Source: Polyangiaceae bacterium
GTDB lineage: Bacteria; Myxococcota_A; Polyangia; Polyangiales; Polyangiaceae
Assembly: GCA_041389725.1 (NCBI GenBank)
Contig: JAWKRG010000003.1
Coordinates: 372,001-436,000, forward strand
DNA: 64,000 nucleotides
Direction of reading: 5' to 3'
The notes under the pieces are model-generated. The model saw only the letters and a program-made list of their open reading frames with translations, was not told where the DNA came from and made no database searches. The translations under genes and the position numbers were made by a program. Numbering within the stretch: position 1 is the stretch's first letter; every line of letters begins with the position of its first letter. Shown one piece after another: positions 8,155 through 17,593 of this stretch.

Positions 8155-10462
8155 AGGCTGCCAGGCCGTGGCGTCGCCTGCGACAGAGGGTCCTACTCCG
8201 CGCCCCGAGGCGCCCGCCTCCGCTGCTGCGGACGGCGCCGCCGGCGGCCGCTTCGGGTTCTTCGCGGGAGTCTTCACGCCCAGCATCCTGACCATCCTGG
8301 GCGTGATCATGTACCTGCGCTTCGGCTGGGTCGTGGGCAATGCTGGCCTGACCGGAGCGCTGATCATCGTCGTGGTCAGCCACCTGATCACCATCAGCAC
8401 CGGCCTCAGCATTTCCAGCATCGCCACCAACCGGCGCGTGGGCGCGGGCGGAGCCTACTTCATCATCAGCCGCTCCCTGGGCGCCCCCGCCGGCGCGGCC
8501 ATCGGCATCCCACTGTTCCTGGGTCAAGCGCTGAGCGTCAGCTTCTACATCGTTGGCTTCATCGAAACCCTCAGCGAACTCTTGCCGCACTTGCCTGTGC
8601 GCATCGCGGGAAGCGGAGTGTTGATCCTCTTGGCCGTCCTTTCGGCGAAGAGCGCCGATCTCGCCATCAAGTCTCAGTACGTGATCATGGCGGCCATCGG
8701 CCTTTCCTTGATCTCGTTCTTCACAGGGCGCCCGCCGGATGCCCCCACCGAGACGACGTGGACGGCAGTCGAGGGCGCCGCGCCCTTCGGCACCGTCTTC
8801 GCGGTCTTCTTTCCCGCCGTCACCGGCATCATGGCTGGCGTCGGGATGTCCGGGGACCTGAAGGATCCGCGCCGGGCGCTACCCATCGGCACGATGCTCG
8901 CCATCGTGGCGGGCTTCGTGATCTACGCCACCTTTCCCATTTGGCTGGCGAAGAACGCCTCCGCCGCCGAACTCGTCGCAGACAAGCGCATCGTGTGGAA
9001 GATCTCGCGCTGGGGGTGGCTGATCTACGCGGGAGTGTGGGGCGCCACGCTATCGAGTGCCGTGGGCAGCCTGCTCACGGCGCCGCGCACGGTGCAGGCC
9101 CTGGCCAAAGACGGACTGGCGCCGAGATTCCTCTCCCGGGGTTCCGGCCCGCACAACGAACCGCGGCTCGCCATGGCCGCTACCTTCGTGCTGGCGTTGG
9201 GCGGCATCCTGCTCGGCAACCTGGATGCCATCGCCAACTTGCTGACGATGTTCTTCCTGGCCACCTACGGCTTCACAAACCTCGCGTGCGGACTCGAGCG
9301 CTGGGCCGCCAGCCCCAGCTTCCGCCCGGACTTCCGGGTTCCCTGGTGGGTGAGCATGGGCGGCGCGCTCGCTTGCTTCTACGTGATGAGCATCATCGAT
9401 CTGATTTCGATGGTTGGCTCCATTGCGATTGGGGCGGCGATCTTCGTCTACACCCAGCGACGCGCGCTCAACACCGCTTACGGCGACGCACGCCACGGCA
9501 TCTGGTCGGCGCTCGTGCGCACCGCGCTGCAGCGCCTCCGCCGCACCGAGTTCCATCCGCTGAACTGGCGCCCCAACGTCGTGATCATGGGTGGCGGAGT
9601 CGAGAAGCGGCCGCATCTCCTCGAGCTGGGCAGCACCATCGTGCAGGACCAGGGCATCGTCACCTACTTCCACCTGCTGCGCGGCTCGGTCGACGACCAC
9701 GCTCACACTCGACGCGCCTTGGTGAAGGAGATGGACGCCCAGGTCGCGGAACGACACCCGAACGTCTTCACGCGCGTGGACGTCGTGGACGATGTCTATC
9801 GGGGCGCGGTGAGCGTGGCGCAGTCCTACGGCGTCGGCAGCTTCGAAGCCAACACCGTCATTCTCGGCTGGCCGCAGAAGTCCGAGCGCGGCCAGGCCTA
9901 CGTGGACATGCTCCACGACCTCGCCCGCTTGGACAAGTCGCTGCTGTTGGTGCGTCATCGACCAGAAGCGGGCTTCGGTCGCAAACGCAAGATCCAGATC
10001 TGGTGGGGCGGTCTGGAAGGCAACGGAGGCTTGATGCTGCTGCTTGCCTACCTGCTCACGGCCCACGACGAGTGGCGCAACGCCGAGGTGACGGTGATGA
10101 CGGTGGTCGGCGACGAAGGCGAGCGCCCCGAGGCCGAACGCGCCATCGCGCGGGTGTTGGATCAAGCGCGGCTCGGCGCCAAACCACGGGTCATCGCCCG
10201 AGCAGGACGAAGCATCGGCGAGATCATGCAGCTGGAAAGCCAGGGCACGGACTTGGCCATCATCGGCATTCGTCTGCCGCCTGCCCACGCACAGGCCGAC
10301 GAGTTCTTCAGTCGCATGAACGAGCTGCTCGAACACTTGCCCACCACGGTGTTGGTGCGCAGCGCGCGCGGCTTCCAGGGTGAACCCGTGTTGTTCGACG
10401 TGCCCGCCAGCGCGGCGCCAACGGGGCCCGACGCCGCACCGCCGGCACCACCCGCAGTTTGA
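8150..10462 (+). CDS. SLC12-type amino acid/cation-chloride cotransporter family permease
   Basis: Integral membrane transporter of 770 residues in the amino acid-polyamine-organocation superfamily. The first helix region reads GVFTPSILTILGVIMYLRFG, the hallmark of the eukaryotic-type SLC12 cation-chloride cotransporters. About 12 membrane helices span residues 38-440. A long cytoplasmic C-terminal part (about 460-760) also resembles the SLC12 C-domain, with a USP-like alpha/beta segment near 670-735. The substrate (K-Cl, Na-K-Cl or amino acid) cannot be read from sequence. The start could be the ATG at 8150 or the GTG at 8168; neither has a strong ribosome-binding site. The gene is divergent from the coiled-coil/slt pair and shows no operon partner. 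Confidence 0.88.
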   Translation: MLGCQAVASPATEGPTPRPEAPASAAADGAAGGRFGFFAGVFTPSILTILGVIMYLRFGWVVGNAGLTGALIIVVVSHLITISTGLSISSIATNRRVGAGGAYFIISRSLGAPAGAAIGIPLFLGQALSVSFYIVGFIETLSELLPHLPVRIAGSGVLILLAVLSAKSADLAIKSQYVIMAAIGLSLISFFTGRPPDAPTETTWTAVEGAAPFGTVFAVFFPAVTGIMAGVGMSGDLKDPRRALPIGTMLAIVAGFVIYATFPIWLAKNASAAELVADKRIVWKISRWGWLIYAGVWGATLSSAVGSLLTAPRTVQALAKDGLAPRFLSRGSGPHNEPRLAMAATFVLALGGILLGNLDAIANLLTMFFLATYGFTNLACGLERWAASPSFRPDFRVPWWVSMGGALACFYVMSIIDLISMVGSIAIGAAIFVYTQRRALNTAYGDARHGIWSALVRTALQRLRRTEFHPLNWRPNVVIMGGGVEKRPHLLELGSTIVQDQGIVTYFHLLRGSVDDHAHTRRALVKEMDAQVAERHPNVFTRVDVVDDVYRGAVSVAQSYGVGSFEANTVILGWPQKSERGQAYVDMLHDLARLDKSLLLVRHRPEAGFGRKRKIQIWWGGLEGNGGLMLLLAYLLTAHDEWRNAEVTVMTVVGDEGERPEAERAIARVLDQARLGAKPRVIARAGRSIGEIMQLESQGTDLAIIGIRLPPAHAQADEFFSRMNELLEHLPTTVLVRSARGFQGEPVLFDVPASAAPTGPDAAPPAPPAV

Positions 10463-10588
10463 AAGAACGAGCAGCGACATCCGGGTGACTCGGACGACGG
10501 CGGAGCCAGGAATTTGGGTTGGGTCTAGCCTTTGAGAGCCATGCGACTCGCGTCCAGAGGCTGCGCAACGCGCCTCGGCATGCACGCG

Positions 10589-11359
10589 TCACGCCGTGGC
10601 AGGCCGAGTCAGGCGCGCCACGCTGAAACCCGCTGGCGCACCGAGCCCCGCGGCCGAGGGTTTGCCGCACCCGGAGCAATTCGCGCAGTGGCTGGGCATC
10701 GCCGCCGGCGGGCCGCCGTAGCGCGCAAGGCCCAGGGCGCGCAACTCCGCCGCTTCCGCCGCGGGCAGCTCGCGCACGGCGCCGAGCTGTCGCGCCGCGA
10801 GCAGCACCTTGGCCGTGTGCTCCATCGTTTCGAGCTTGCAGTAGGCCTCGAGCAGACTAGTGCCGACACAGACCGCCCCGTGGCGATCCATCATCACCGC
10901 GTCGTGGGAGCGCACGGCTTCTCCGACGGACGCCGCCAACGCATCGGTTCCGGTCCGCTCGTAGTCGAGGGTGGGGATTGCTCCGATGGTGAGCACCGCT
11001 TCGGGCAACACGCACTGCGCCATCGACACGCCTGCAACGGTGAAGGCAATACACGTGGGCGGGTGTGCGTGGACCACGGCTTCGATGTCCGGGCGCGCGC
11101 GATAGCAGGCCAGGTGCATCGGCATCTCGCTGGTCGGGTCGCCGCGGCCGCGCACGCGTCGCCCCTGCAGGTCGATGACTACGAGATCCTCGTCCTGCAG
11201 CAATCCCTTGTGGCAACCGGCTCGCGTACAGAGGATCAAGTCCGGCGCCAGCCTGACTGACAGATTGCCGTCCATCGCCACCAACAGCCGCTGCTCGTGA
11301 CACAACTTCGCGAAGCGGATCAGCGCTTGGCGAAGAGCGGTCTCGGGCAGTCGACGCAT
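10589..11359 (-). CDS. Class II aldolase/adducin family protein with Cys-rich tail
   Basis: Protein of 256 residues in the FucA/AraD/adducin family of zinc-dependent aldolases and epimerases acting on sugar phosphates. Visible metal and active-site features are TSEMPMH (catalytic Glu region), HAHPP (two Zn-ligand His) and a third His in DRHGAV. The fold covers residues 5-210. The last 45 residues are a family-atypical tail with a HCANCSGCGKP cluster that could bind a metal. No sugar-pathway gene is adjacent, so the substrate is unknown. It is on the same strand as carB but 123 bases downstream, beyond a hairpin. Confidence 0.87.
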   Translation of the reverse strand: MRRLPETALRQALIRFAKLCHEQRLLVAMDGNLSVRLAPDLILCTRAGCHKGLLQDEDLVVIDLQGRRVRGRGDPTSEMPMHLACYRARPDIEAVVHAHPPTCIAFTVAGVSMAQCVLPEAVLTIGAIPTLDYERTGTDALAASVGEAVRSHDAVMMDRHGAVCVGTSLLEAYCKLETMEHTAKVLLAARQLGAVRELPAAEAAELRALGLARYGGPPAAMPSHCANCSGCGKPSAAGLGAPAGFSVARLTRPATA

Positions 11360-11458
11360 CGGCGGCGCATCGTATCAGGCGTACCCGGCAGGGACGCAAG
11401 CCTCGCGGGCCCATGACGGCCCTGGTGCTGCCCGGCGCCAGCGGTCCACGTCACGCGT

Positions 11459-11479
11459 GCAGGCGCGGCTGGCGCCTGC
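11459..11479 (-). terminator. Hairpin after carB
   Basis: GCAGGCGC (11459-11466) pairs perfectly with GCGCCTGC (11472-11479) around a 5-base loop, with G-U pairs extending the stem. It starts just past the carB stop codon. No T-run follows on the minus strand, so it may be a Rho-assisted or 3'-protecting structure. Confidence 0.45.
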
Positions 11480-11482
11480 GTG

Positions 11483-14400
11483 TCACGACGCGTACAGGCG
11501 CGTCTTGCCCAGGACGCCACCTTGCGCGCGATGATGCCACTCTTGCAGGCTGCGCACCTGGCGATGCCCGCGCAGGACCTCGCGCACCTCCAGAGCGTCG
11601 ACCGCGGCGAGGGCGGCGGCCATGGTGGTGAAGTAGGGGATGTTCGCCAGGAGCGTACTGCGACGGATGCTGTAGCTGTCGCGAATGGCCTTCACGCCCT
11701 GGGTGGTGTTGATCACGAGCTGTATGTCGCCCGAGCGCACCGCGTCCACGATGTGCGGCGAGCCTTGGAGCACCTTGTTGATGCGCGCCACGGGAACGCG
11801 GGCGCGTTCGACGGCATCGGCGGTGCCCCCCGTCGCCACGATCTCGAAGCCCAGATTGCGCAGGCGGCGCGCCACTTGGCAGGCCTGCGCTTTGTCTTCG
11901 TCCGCAACGCTGATGAAGGCCCTTCCCCGCTCGGGCAGCACGTAGCCACTGGCGGTCAGGCTCTTCTCGAAGGCCAACGCCGCACTGGTGGCGACACCCA
12001 TCACTTCGCCCGTGGAGCGCATCTCCGGCCCCAGGATGGTGTCGACGCCTGGGAACTTGGCGAAGGGAAACACGCTTTCTTTGACGGCCACATGGGTGGG
12101 GACGGCTTCGTCGATCACGCCGAGTTCGTCCAAGGTCTGTCCCACCATCACCTTGGCAGCGATCTTCGCCAGCGGTCGCCCGGTCGCCTTCGACACGAAG
12201 GGCACGGTACGCGAGGCCCGCGGGTTCACTTCCAGCACGTAGACCTGGTCGTCCTTGACGGCGAGCTGGACGTTCATCAGTCCAACCACCCCCAGCTCCA
12301 GGGCCAGGGCCCTCACGTTGTCCTCGATCTCGGCCACGATGCGCGGATTGAGGGTGTGAGGCGGCAGCACGCTCGTGGAGTCGCCGGAATGCACTCCGGC
12401 CTCTTCGATGTGCTGCATCACGCCACCCACCACCGCGCGACGACCATCGGACACACAGTCGACGTCGACCTCGATCGCATTCTTCAGGAACTGGTCGATG
12501 AGCAGGGTCGGCGTCTGCCCTTCGTCCTGCGCTGCATCCATGGCCAGGCCGACGTAGGCGTCCAGCTCTTCGGCGCTCCAACAGATCATCATGGCGCGGC
12601 CACCGAGCACGTAGGAAGGTCGCACGAGCACCGGATAGCCGATCGACTCGGCGATCGCCCTCGCCTCGGCAATGCCCGCAGCGATCCCTGCCTTGGGCCG
12701 TTGGAGATCCAGCTTGCTCAGCAGCTGATCGAAGCGCTCGCGATCCTCCGCGCGATCGATGGCGTCTGCACTCGTTCCCAACAGGCGCACCCCCGCCTGC
12801 TCCAGGGGCACCGCCAAGCGCAAAGGTGTCTGCCCACCAAACTGCACGATCACCCCCAACAATTCCCCCGCGGCCGCTTCCTCCTTCACGATGTTGAGCA
12901 CGTCTTCGAGGGTGAGTGGCTCGAAGTAGAGCCTGTCCGCGGTGTCGTAGTCCGTGGATACGGTCTCGGGATTGCAGTTGACCATGATGGTCTCGATCCC
13001 GAGTTCCTTGAGCGCGAACACGGCGTGACAACAGCAGTAGTCGAACTCGATGCCTTGGCCGATGCGATTCGGGCCGCCGCCCAAGATGATGACCTTGCGC
13101 GCGCTGGTCACCGCACTCTCGCTGCGGGTCTCGTAGGTGGAGTAGAGATAGGGCGTGTGCGCGATGAACTCGGCGGCGCAGGTGTCAACGCGACAGAACG
13201 TGGCCCGCACGCCCTGCTGCTCCCGCTGCGCACGGACTCCACCCTCTGTGCTGCCCGTCAGGGCAGCCAACTGACGATCCGAGAAGCCCAAGCGCTTCGC
13301 CTGCTGGAAACTGTCGGCGTCGAGGCTGGCGCCCAGGCGCAACGACGCTTCGAACTCGAGGATGCGCTCCAACTGACGCAGGAACCAGGGATCGATGGCG
13401 GTGAGCTCATGGACGCGCTCCACTGAAATGCCCGCGCGCAAGGCATCCGCCACGTAGAACAAGCGGTCGGCCGAGGGCGTGGGGACGACGCGCTCCAAAA
13501 GGGCCGGCAGCTCTTCGTTGGGAGGCGGTGGCTCCGTAGAGCGCGGCCGGGCCTGGGGCGGAGCGTCGTAGACCAGATCCCGCGCCGCGTTGGGATCCTC
13601 GGCCAGGGCGCGGTAGTCCACGCGTCCCTGCAGACTGACCAAACCGTCGCGTCCCCGCTCCAAGCTGCGGGCCGCCTTCTGCAGCGCCTCCGGGAAGCTC
13701 CGACCCATGCTCATCACCTCCCCCACGCTCTTCATCTGCGTGCCGAGACGGTGGTCCGCCCCGGGGAACTTCTCGAAGGCGAAGCGCGGCCATTTGACCA
13801 CGACGTAGTCGATGGTCGGCTCGAACGCTGCGCTGGTTTGAGTGATGTCGTTCGTGAGCTCGTCGAGGGTGAACCCGACGGCGAGCTTGGCCGCAATCTT
13901 CGCGATGGGGTAGCCGGTAGCTTTGCTGGCCAAGGCACTCGAACGCGAGACGCGTGGGTTCATCTCGATCACGAGCAGTCGCCCGGTCGCCGGATCGAGC
14001 GCGAACTGCACGTTGCTGCCACCCGTCTCCACGCCGATCTCGTTCATCACGCGGCGTGCGGCATCGCGCATCAACTGGTACTCGCGATCCGTCAGGGTCA
14101 TGGCCGGCGCCACGGTGATCGAGTCCCCGGTGTGCACGCCCATGGGGTCGACGTTCTCGATGGTGCATACGACGATGAAGTTGTCGTTCTTGTCGCGAAT
14201 GACCTCGAGCTCGAACTCCTTCCAGCCCAGAACGCTTTCCTCGATGAGCACTTGATGGGTCGGCGACTGGGCCAGGGCCCACTCGATGCGGCTGGCAAGC
14301 TCCGTTTCGTCTTGCACCACGCCTCCCCCCGAGCCCCCCAAGGTAAAGCTGGGGCGCAGGATCAAGGGGAATCCGGCGCGCTCGGCAAAGGCTCGCGCTT

Positions 14401-14860
14401 CTTCCACGCTGCTCACATGGGCGGACAGGGGACAGGAGAGGCCCACCCGCGCCATCGCGTCCTTGAACAGCTGACGATCCTCGGCCTTGCGGATGGCATC
14501 GATGCTCGCTCCGATCAACTCGACGCCATGCCGACTGAGAACGCCGCGCTCGTGCAAGTCGATCGCCAGGTTCAGCGCCGTTTGTCCGCCCAAGGTCGGC
14601 AGCAGGGCGTCGGGGCGCTCCCGCTCGATGATCGCGCTCAAGTTCGGAACGTCCAGCGGCTCCACGTAGGTGCGTCGCACCAATTCGGGGTCCGTCATGA
14701 TCGTGGCGGGGTTGGAGTTGACCAGCACCACGTCGTAGCCGAGCCCAACCAGCGCCTTCGCGCCCTGGGTACCCGAGTAGTCGAACTCGCACGCCTGCCC
14801 GATGACGATGGGGCCGGAGCCAATCAGCAGGATCTTGTTGATGTCTTCGCGTCTAGGCAT
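11483..14860 (-). CDS. carB: Carbamoyl-phosphate synthase large subunit
   Basis: Synthesises carbamoyl phosphate from bicarbonate, ATP and glutamine-derived ammonia for pyrimidine and arginine synthesis, with the small subunit CarA (not in this window). The protein is 1125 residues (usual about 1070). Start ATG at 14860 gives MPRREDINKILLIGSGPIVI, the canonical beginning; in-frame codons upstream give unrelated sequence. Two ATP-grasp halves are present: the first with QACEFDYSGTQ and GGSGGG, the second beginning near VIILGGGPNRIGQGIEFDYCC. The C-terminal allosteric (MGS-like) domain covers about the last 140 residues. Extra length comes partly from a Pro-rich insertion in the oligomerisation region between the halves (about residues 435-475). 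No ribosome-binding site is obvious. Confidence 0.97.
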   Translation of the reverse strand: MPRREDINKILLIGSGPIVIGQACEFDYSGTQGAKALVGLGYDVVLVNSNPATIMTDPELVRRTYVEPLDVPNLSAIIERERPDALLPTLGGQTALNLAIDLHERGVLSRHGVELIGASIDAIRKAEDRQLFKDAMARVGLSCPLSAHVSSVEEARAFAERAGFPLILRPSFTLGGSGGGVVQDETELASRIEWALAQSPTHQVLIEESVLGWKEFELEVIRDKNDNFIVVCTIENVDPMGVHTGDSITVAPAMTLTDREYQLMRDAARRVMNEIGVETGGSNVQFALDPATGRLLVIEMNPRVSRSSALASKATGYPIAKIAAKLAVGFTLDELTNDITQTSAAFEPTIDYVVVKWPRFAFEKFPGADHRLGTQMKSVGEVMSMGRSFPEALQKAARSLERGRDGLVSLQGRVDYRALAEDPNAARDLVYDAPPQARPRSTEPPPPNEELPALLERVVPTPSADRLFYVADALRAGISVERVHELTAIDPWFLRQLERILEFEASLRLGASLDADSFQQAKRLGFSDRQLAALTGSTEGGVRAQREQQGVRATFCRVDTCAAEFIAHTPYLYSTYETRSESAVTSARKVIILGGGPNRIGQGIEFDYCCCHAVFALKELGIETIMVNCNPETVSTDYDTADRLYFEPLTLEDVLNIVKEEAAAGELLGVIVQFGGQTPLRLAVPLEQAGVRLLGTSADAIDRAEDRERFDQLLSKLDLQRPKAGIAAGIAEARAIAESIGYPVLVRPSYVLGGRAMMICWSAEELDAYVGLAMDAAQDEGQTPTLLIDQFLKNAIEVDVDCVSDGRRAVVGGVMQHIEEAGVHSGDSTSVLPPHTLNPRIVAEIEDNVRALALELGVVGLMNVQLAVKDDQVYVLEVNPRASRTVPFVSKATGRPLAKIAAKVMVGQTLDELGVIDEAVPTHVAVKESVFPFAKFPGVDTILGPEMRSTGEVMGVATSAALAFEKSLTASGYVLPERGRAFISVADEDKAQACQVARRLRNLGFEIVATGGTADAVERARVPVARINKVLQGSPHIVDAVRSGDIQLVINTTQGVKAIRDSYSIRRSTLLANIPYFTTMAAALAAVDALEVREVLRGHRQVRSLQEWHHRAQGGVLGKTRLYAS

Positions 14861-14969
14861 GGGCAGAAAGGCGCGTAGACCAAATGCAGTCAGCCAGCAA
14901 CGCCCCGCTGGCAGAGCCGCGAAACGGGTGCCTGGGGGCCCGGACTTTCGCCCCATCCCACGTCGCGGT

Positions 14970-15767
14970 ATGACTGGGACCATGTCGGGGATGTCACGAA
15001 GACTGGGCCGCTGCTGGGTGTTGCTCGGCTTCTTGCTGCTGTTTTCACTGAGTGCTGGAGCACAGACCGCGGACGAACGCGCCCGCCAACATTTCGAATC
15101 GGGCGTGGCGTACCTGCAAGAGAGCGACTACGACAACGCGCTCCGAGCTTTCGAGAAGGCCTATGAGCTTTCGAAGCGTCACGAGATCTTGCTCAACATC
15201 GCCACGGTGCACGAGCGCACCGGCGAACTCGGCAAGGCCATCACGGCGCTGGAGAAGTTTCTGAGCTTGGTGCCCGATGGTGAACACACCGCCACGGTGC
15301 AGACCCGGCTCGAGAACCTGCGCCGCCGTGAAGCGGCCAAGACCGAAGCGACGCCGGAGCCCGCTCGACCCGTGCCGGCACCACCGCCCGCGAAGCAGGA
15401 GTCCGCACCGGCACCGGCGCCGCCACCGCCGCCTCCTCCTCCCAATCGAGTCCCAGCTTTGGTGGCCTTCGGCGTGGGTGCCATCGCCGCAGGAGGCGCG
15501 GTAGTGACGGGCATCATGGCTCAGGGCGAGTACGACGACGCGAAGAGCAGCTGCAAGACGAGCTGCAGCGACGACGAACTCTCGACCGGGCGATCCTTGG
15601 CGCTCACGAGCACCGTGTTGACGGGCGTCGCGATTATCGGCGCGGGAGTAGGGGCCGTGTTGTGGTTCGGCGCGGACAGCAGCCAGACCGGCGACGCCCG
15701 CGCCCCCGCGCGACGCTTGGGCGTTCGAGTCGGTCCTGGCAGCGCCCACGCCGTCTGGCGATTCTGA
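14970..15767 (+). CDS. TPR-containing membrane protein
   Basis: Protein of 265 residues, function unknown. It has a signal peptide (cleavage near SAGAQTAD), TPR-like helices (about 29-110, starting ARQHFESGVAYLQ), a Pro/Ala-rich linker (about 118-155), then two hydrophobic helices (about 158-175 and 208-230) around a Cys-containing loop, and a short basic end. ATG codons at 14970, 14982 and 14991 are all possible; none has a good ribosome-binding site. Its arrangement parallels the TPR/PEGA protein at 3852-5093 but without PEGA domains. The next gene starts 2 bases after its stop, so the two form an operon. It is divergent from carB. Confidence 0.8.
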   Translation: MTGTMSGMSRRLGRCWVLLGFLLLFSLSAGAQTADERARQHFESGVAYLQESDYDNALRAFEKAYELSKRHEILLNIATVHERTGELGKAITALEKFLSLVPDGEHTATVQTRLENLRRREAAKTEATPEPARPVPAPPPAKQESAPAPAPPPPPPPPNRVPALVAFGVGAIAAGGAVVTGIMAQGEYDDAKSSCKTSCSDDELSTGRSLALTSTVLTGVAIIGAGVGAVLWFGADSSQTGDARAPARRLGVRVGPGSAHAVWRF

Positions 15768-15769
15768 TC

Positions 15770-17155
15770 ATGCGCTGGCCGGCCCTTGCCCTCGCCGTTT
15801 CCACTTCTGGGGCGCTTTCTTCCTGCGCCCTGGTCCTGGACTTCGACGACCTGACGAAGGGCGACGGCCGAGTGAAATGCACCACCAATGCCGGCTGCGA
15901 CGACGGCAACCCGTGCACCGAGGACAACTGCGACGGCGCGACGGGGTTCTGCGAGTTCACTCCGCACGTGCTGGTTCGAGTCGGTCAACGCAGCACCCTG
16001 AGCGGTGACATCGGGCGCGCGTTCCGTCTGTCGATGACCGCGACCGGCACTCGCTACTTTCTATCGGTTTTCTACGAAACCCCGAGCAAGACGCGAGAAG
16101 TCGGATTGTATCACTGGGACGTCGGCGCGCTGGACGCCTCGAGCGTAGAGACGCCGCCCCTATCCCAGCGCACCAACCTGGTGCTCACGAATCCCGCCAG
16201 CCTGGCGTCACTGGTGACCAGCGACACTACGCCGCCAGCGATCCACGCCTACGTTGCGGCGGGCCAGCCTCCGACGGTGTTTCACCTGGTGATGGATGAA
16301 GCGCTCGCGCTGCAGCAGGAGTCGCGCCAGGCGGAGACGGATTCGAGCTACGACGCCAGTTCCGCGACGCGCGGCCCGGTCGCGTGGCGCACCGACTCTG
16401 GCGTTTGGGGCGCATGGATCACGCCTTCGGGAGGCATCTTCATCCACGGCGGCAACGCACCCATTCCGGCAGGCACTCCGCCAACGATCACGCCTTCACC
16501 GGGCGCGACGCTCTTGGCGCCGCTGGGCGCGACGACGGTGCCCGGCGTGACCTGGATGTCGGATGCCGGCTCCTTTGCGCGCCTGCAAAACGGTGCGGGG
16601 GATCTGATGCTGTCGGAGTGCCATGCTCAGGGCACACCGGTGAGTCTGGGCAGCGCACCGTTCGTGTTCCAAAACGGTTGGCTGACGATCTGGACGCGGG
16701 ACGAAGGAGCTGCCGGACCCACCCTCGAGTCCGGACTGGTCGCATGTGATGACAGCGGGAGTTGCACCCAACCTACCCCCAACTGCAGCAACGACCCATC
16801 CCCCACCCGCCCCGGCGTGCGTAACGCGACGCTGCAGTTCTTCAAACGCGAGAGCAAACCGTCGTCGGGGTATCAGTTCGCGGCGCTGCCCGAAGTGGAC
16901 GCCGCGCGCCAGGAAGGCGCGATGAGGATACGTCTGCGAGAGATTGACGTCGGCAGCAGCACGTCCACGGAGCTGGAGCTGCGCGAAATCTCGCGCACGA
17001 AGCTCGGGGGAGGCGCCGCGGGTCCGGACTGGCCGGTCGTGGGCGTCGCCCGAGAGGGTGAGCTCTCCGTCGCTTGGATCGAGCCCGGTGCGGACGCCCG
17101 GGACGTCGTGCAGTGGGAGCGCTATCGCGTGTGCTACCCCGACGCTTCGCCCTGA
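15770..17155 (+). CDS. Lipoprotein with Cys-rich CTxDxCD module, function unknown
   Basis: Predicted outer-surface or periplasmic lipoprotein of 461 residues. The N-terminus has lipobox ALSSC (Cys19). A short Cys-rich module follows (about 43-66, DDGNPCTEDNCD...GFCEF), of a type seen in MopE-like and other myxobacterial surface proteins. The remaining 390 residues look like a beta-rich, possibly propeller-like domain (recurring short beta segments, Trp-containing strands) with a pair of Cys near 370. Start ATG at 15770 lies 2 bases past the TPR gene, implying co-expression. No catalytic motif recognised. Confidence 0.8.
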   Translation: MRWPALALAVSTSGALSSCALVLDFDDLTKGDGRVKCTTNAGCDDGNPCTEDNCDGATGFCEFTPHVLVRVGQRSTLSGDIGRAFRLSMTATGTRYFLSVFYETPSKTREVGLYHWDVGALDASSVETPPLSQRTNLVLTNPASLASLVTSDTTPPAIHAYVAAGQPPTVFHLVMDEALALQQESRQAETDSSYDASSATRGPVAWRTDSGVWGAWITPSGGIFIHGGNAPIPAGTPPTITPSPGATLLAPLGATTVPGVTWMSDAGSFARLQNGAGDLMLSECHAQGTPVSLGSAPFVFQNGWLTIWTRDEGAAGPTLESGLVACDDSGSCTQPTPNCSNDPSPTRPGVRNATLQFFKRESKPSSGYQFAALPEVDAARQEGAMRIRLREIDVGSSTSTELELREISRTKLGGGAAGPDWPVVGVAREGELSVAWIEPGADARDVVQWERYRVCYPDASP

Positions 17156-17379
17156 CCCATCGCCTCGCCGGTCCAGGCGCGCCGACGGTGACTCACCTGC
17201 GGCAACCTGAGTATCTTGGGGATTTGTGGGGTTTGCGGCGGCGATCTTGACGACGCCCGACCTGTCTGTCATTTACCGCGACCCCCGGCCTTCGCTCGGC
17301 CCCGCCGGTCTCTCACAGGCCGCCCGGGTGCTGCCGGGAATCGGAAGACTTTCTTCCACCCAACCCAACGGAGCCAACC
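17156..17379 (+). promoter_or_regulatory. Leader region of rpmI-rplT with structured 5' UTR
   Basis: No gene seen here. TTGACG at 17247-17252 is a plausible -35 element, with only a poor -10 match 17 bases on (CATTTA, 17270-17275). GC-rich hairpin-forming sequences lie between 17282 and 17340, including CCCGG/CCGGG (17323-17338). L20 of many bacteria represses its own operon by binding the mRNA leader, so such structure would fit, but no specific L20 leader motif can be confirmed by eye. Confidence 0.35.
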
Positions 17380-17577
17380 ATGCCCAAGATGAAAACGAAC
17401 CGCGCCGCGGCCAAGCGCTTCAAAGTGACTGGCAGCGGTCGAGTGCGTCGCCCCAAGGCGGGCGGTCAGCACTGCATGAACGGAAAATCACGCAAGCGCC
17501 GTCGTCGCCTGCGAGACAACGATATGGTCGCCCCCGCGCTGCAAGAGCGCGTGAAGATCATGCTGCCCTACGGCTGA
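17380..17577 (+). CDS. rpmI: 50S ribosomal protein L35
   Basis: Ribosomal protein bL35, 65 residues, a usual length. It begins MPKMKTNRAAAKRFKVTGSG and has the typical basic RRPKAGGQH...GKSRKRRRRLR core. GGAG lies about 7 bases before the ATG. It precedes rplT by 16 bases. In most bacteria infC stands upstream of rpmI; here the preceding gene is an unrelated lipoprotein. Confidence 0.97.
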   Translation: MPKMKTNRAAAKRFKVTGSGRVRRPKAGGQHCMNGKSRKRRRRLRDNDMVAPALQERVKIMLPYG

Positions 17578-17593
17578 AGGACGGAGGAAGCAG

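Noticed and set aside
7576..10383. A 900-codon plus-strand frame across the coiled-coil and SLC12 genes
   Set aside because: It is low-complexity Arg/Pro/His-rich and overlaps two well-supported genes in different frames.
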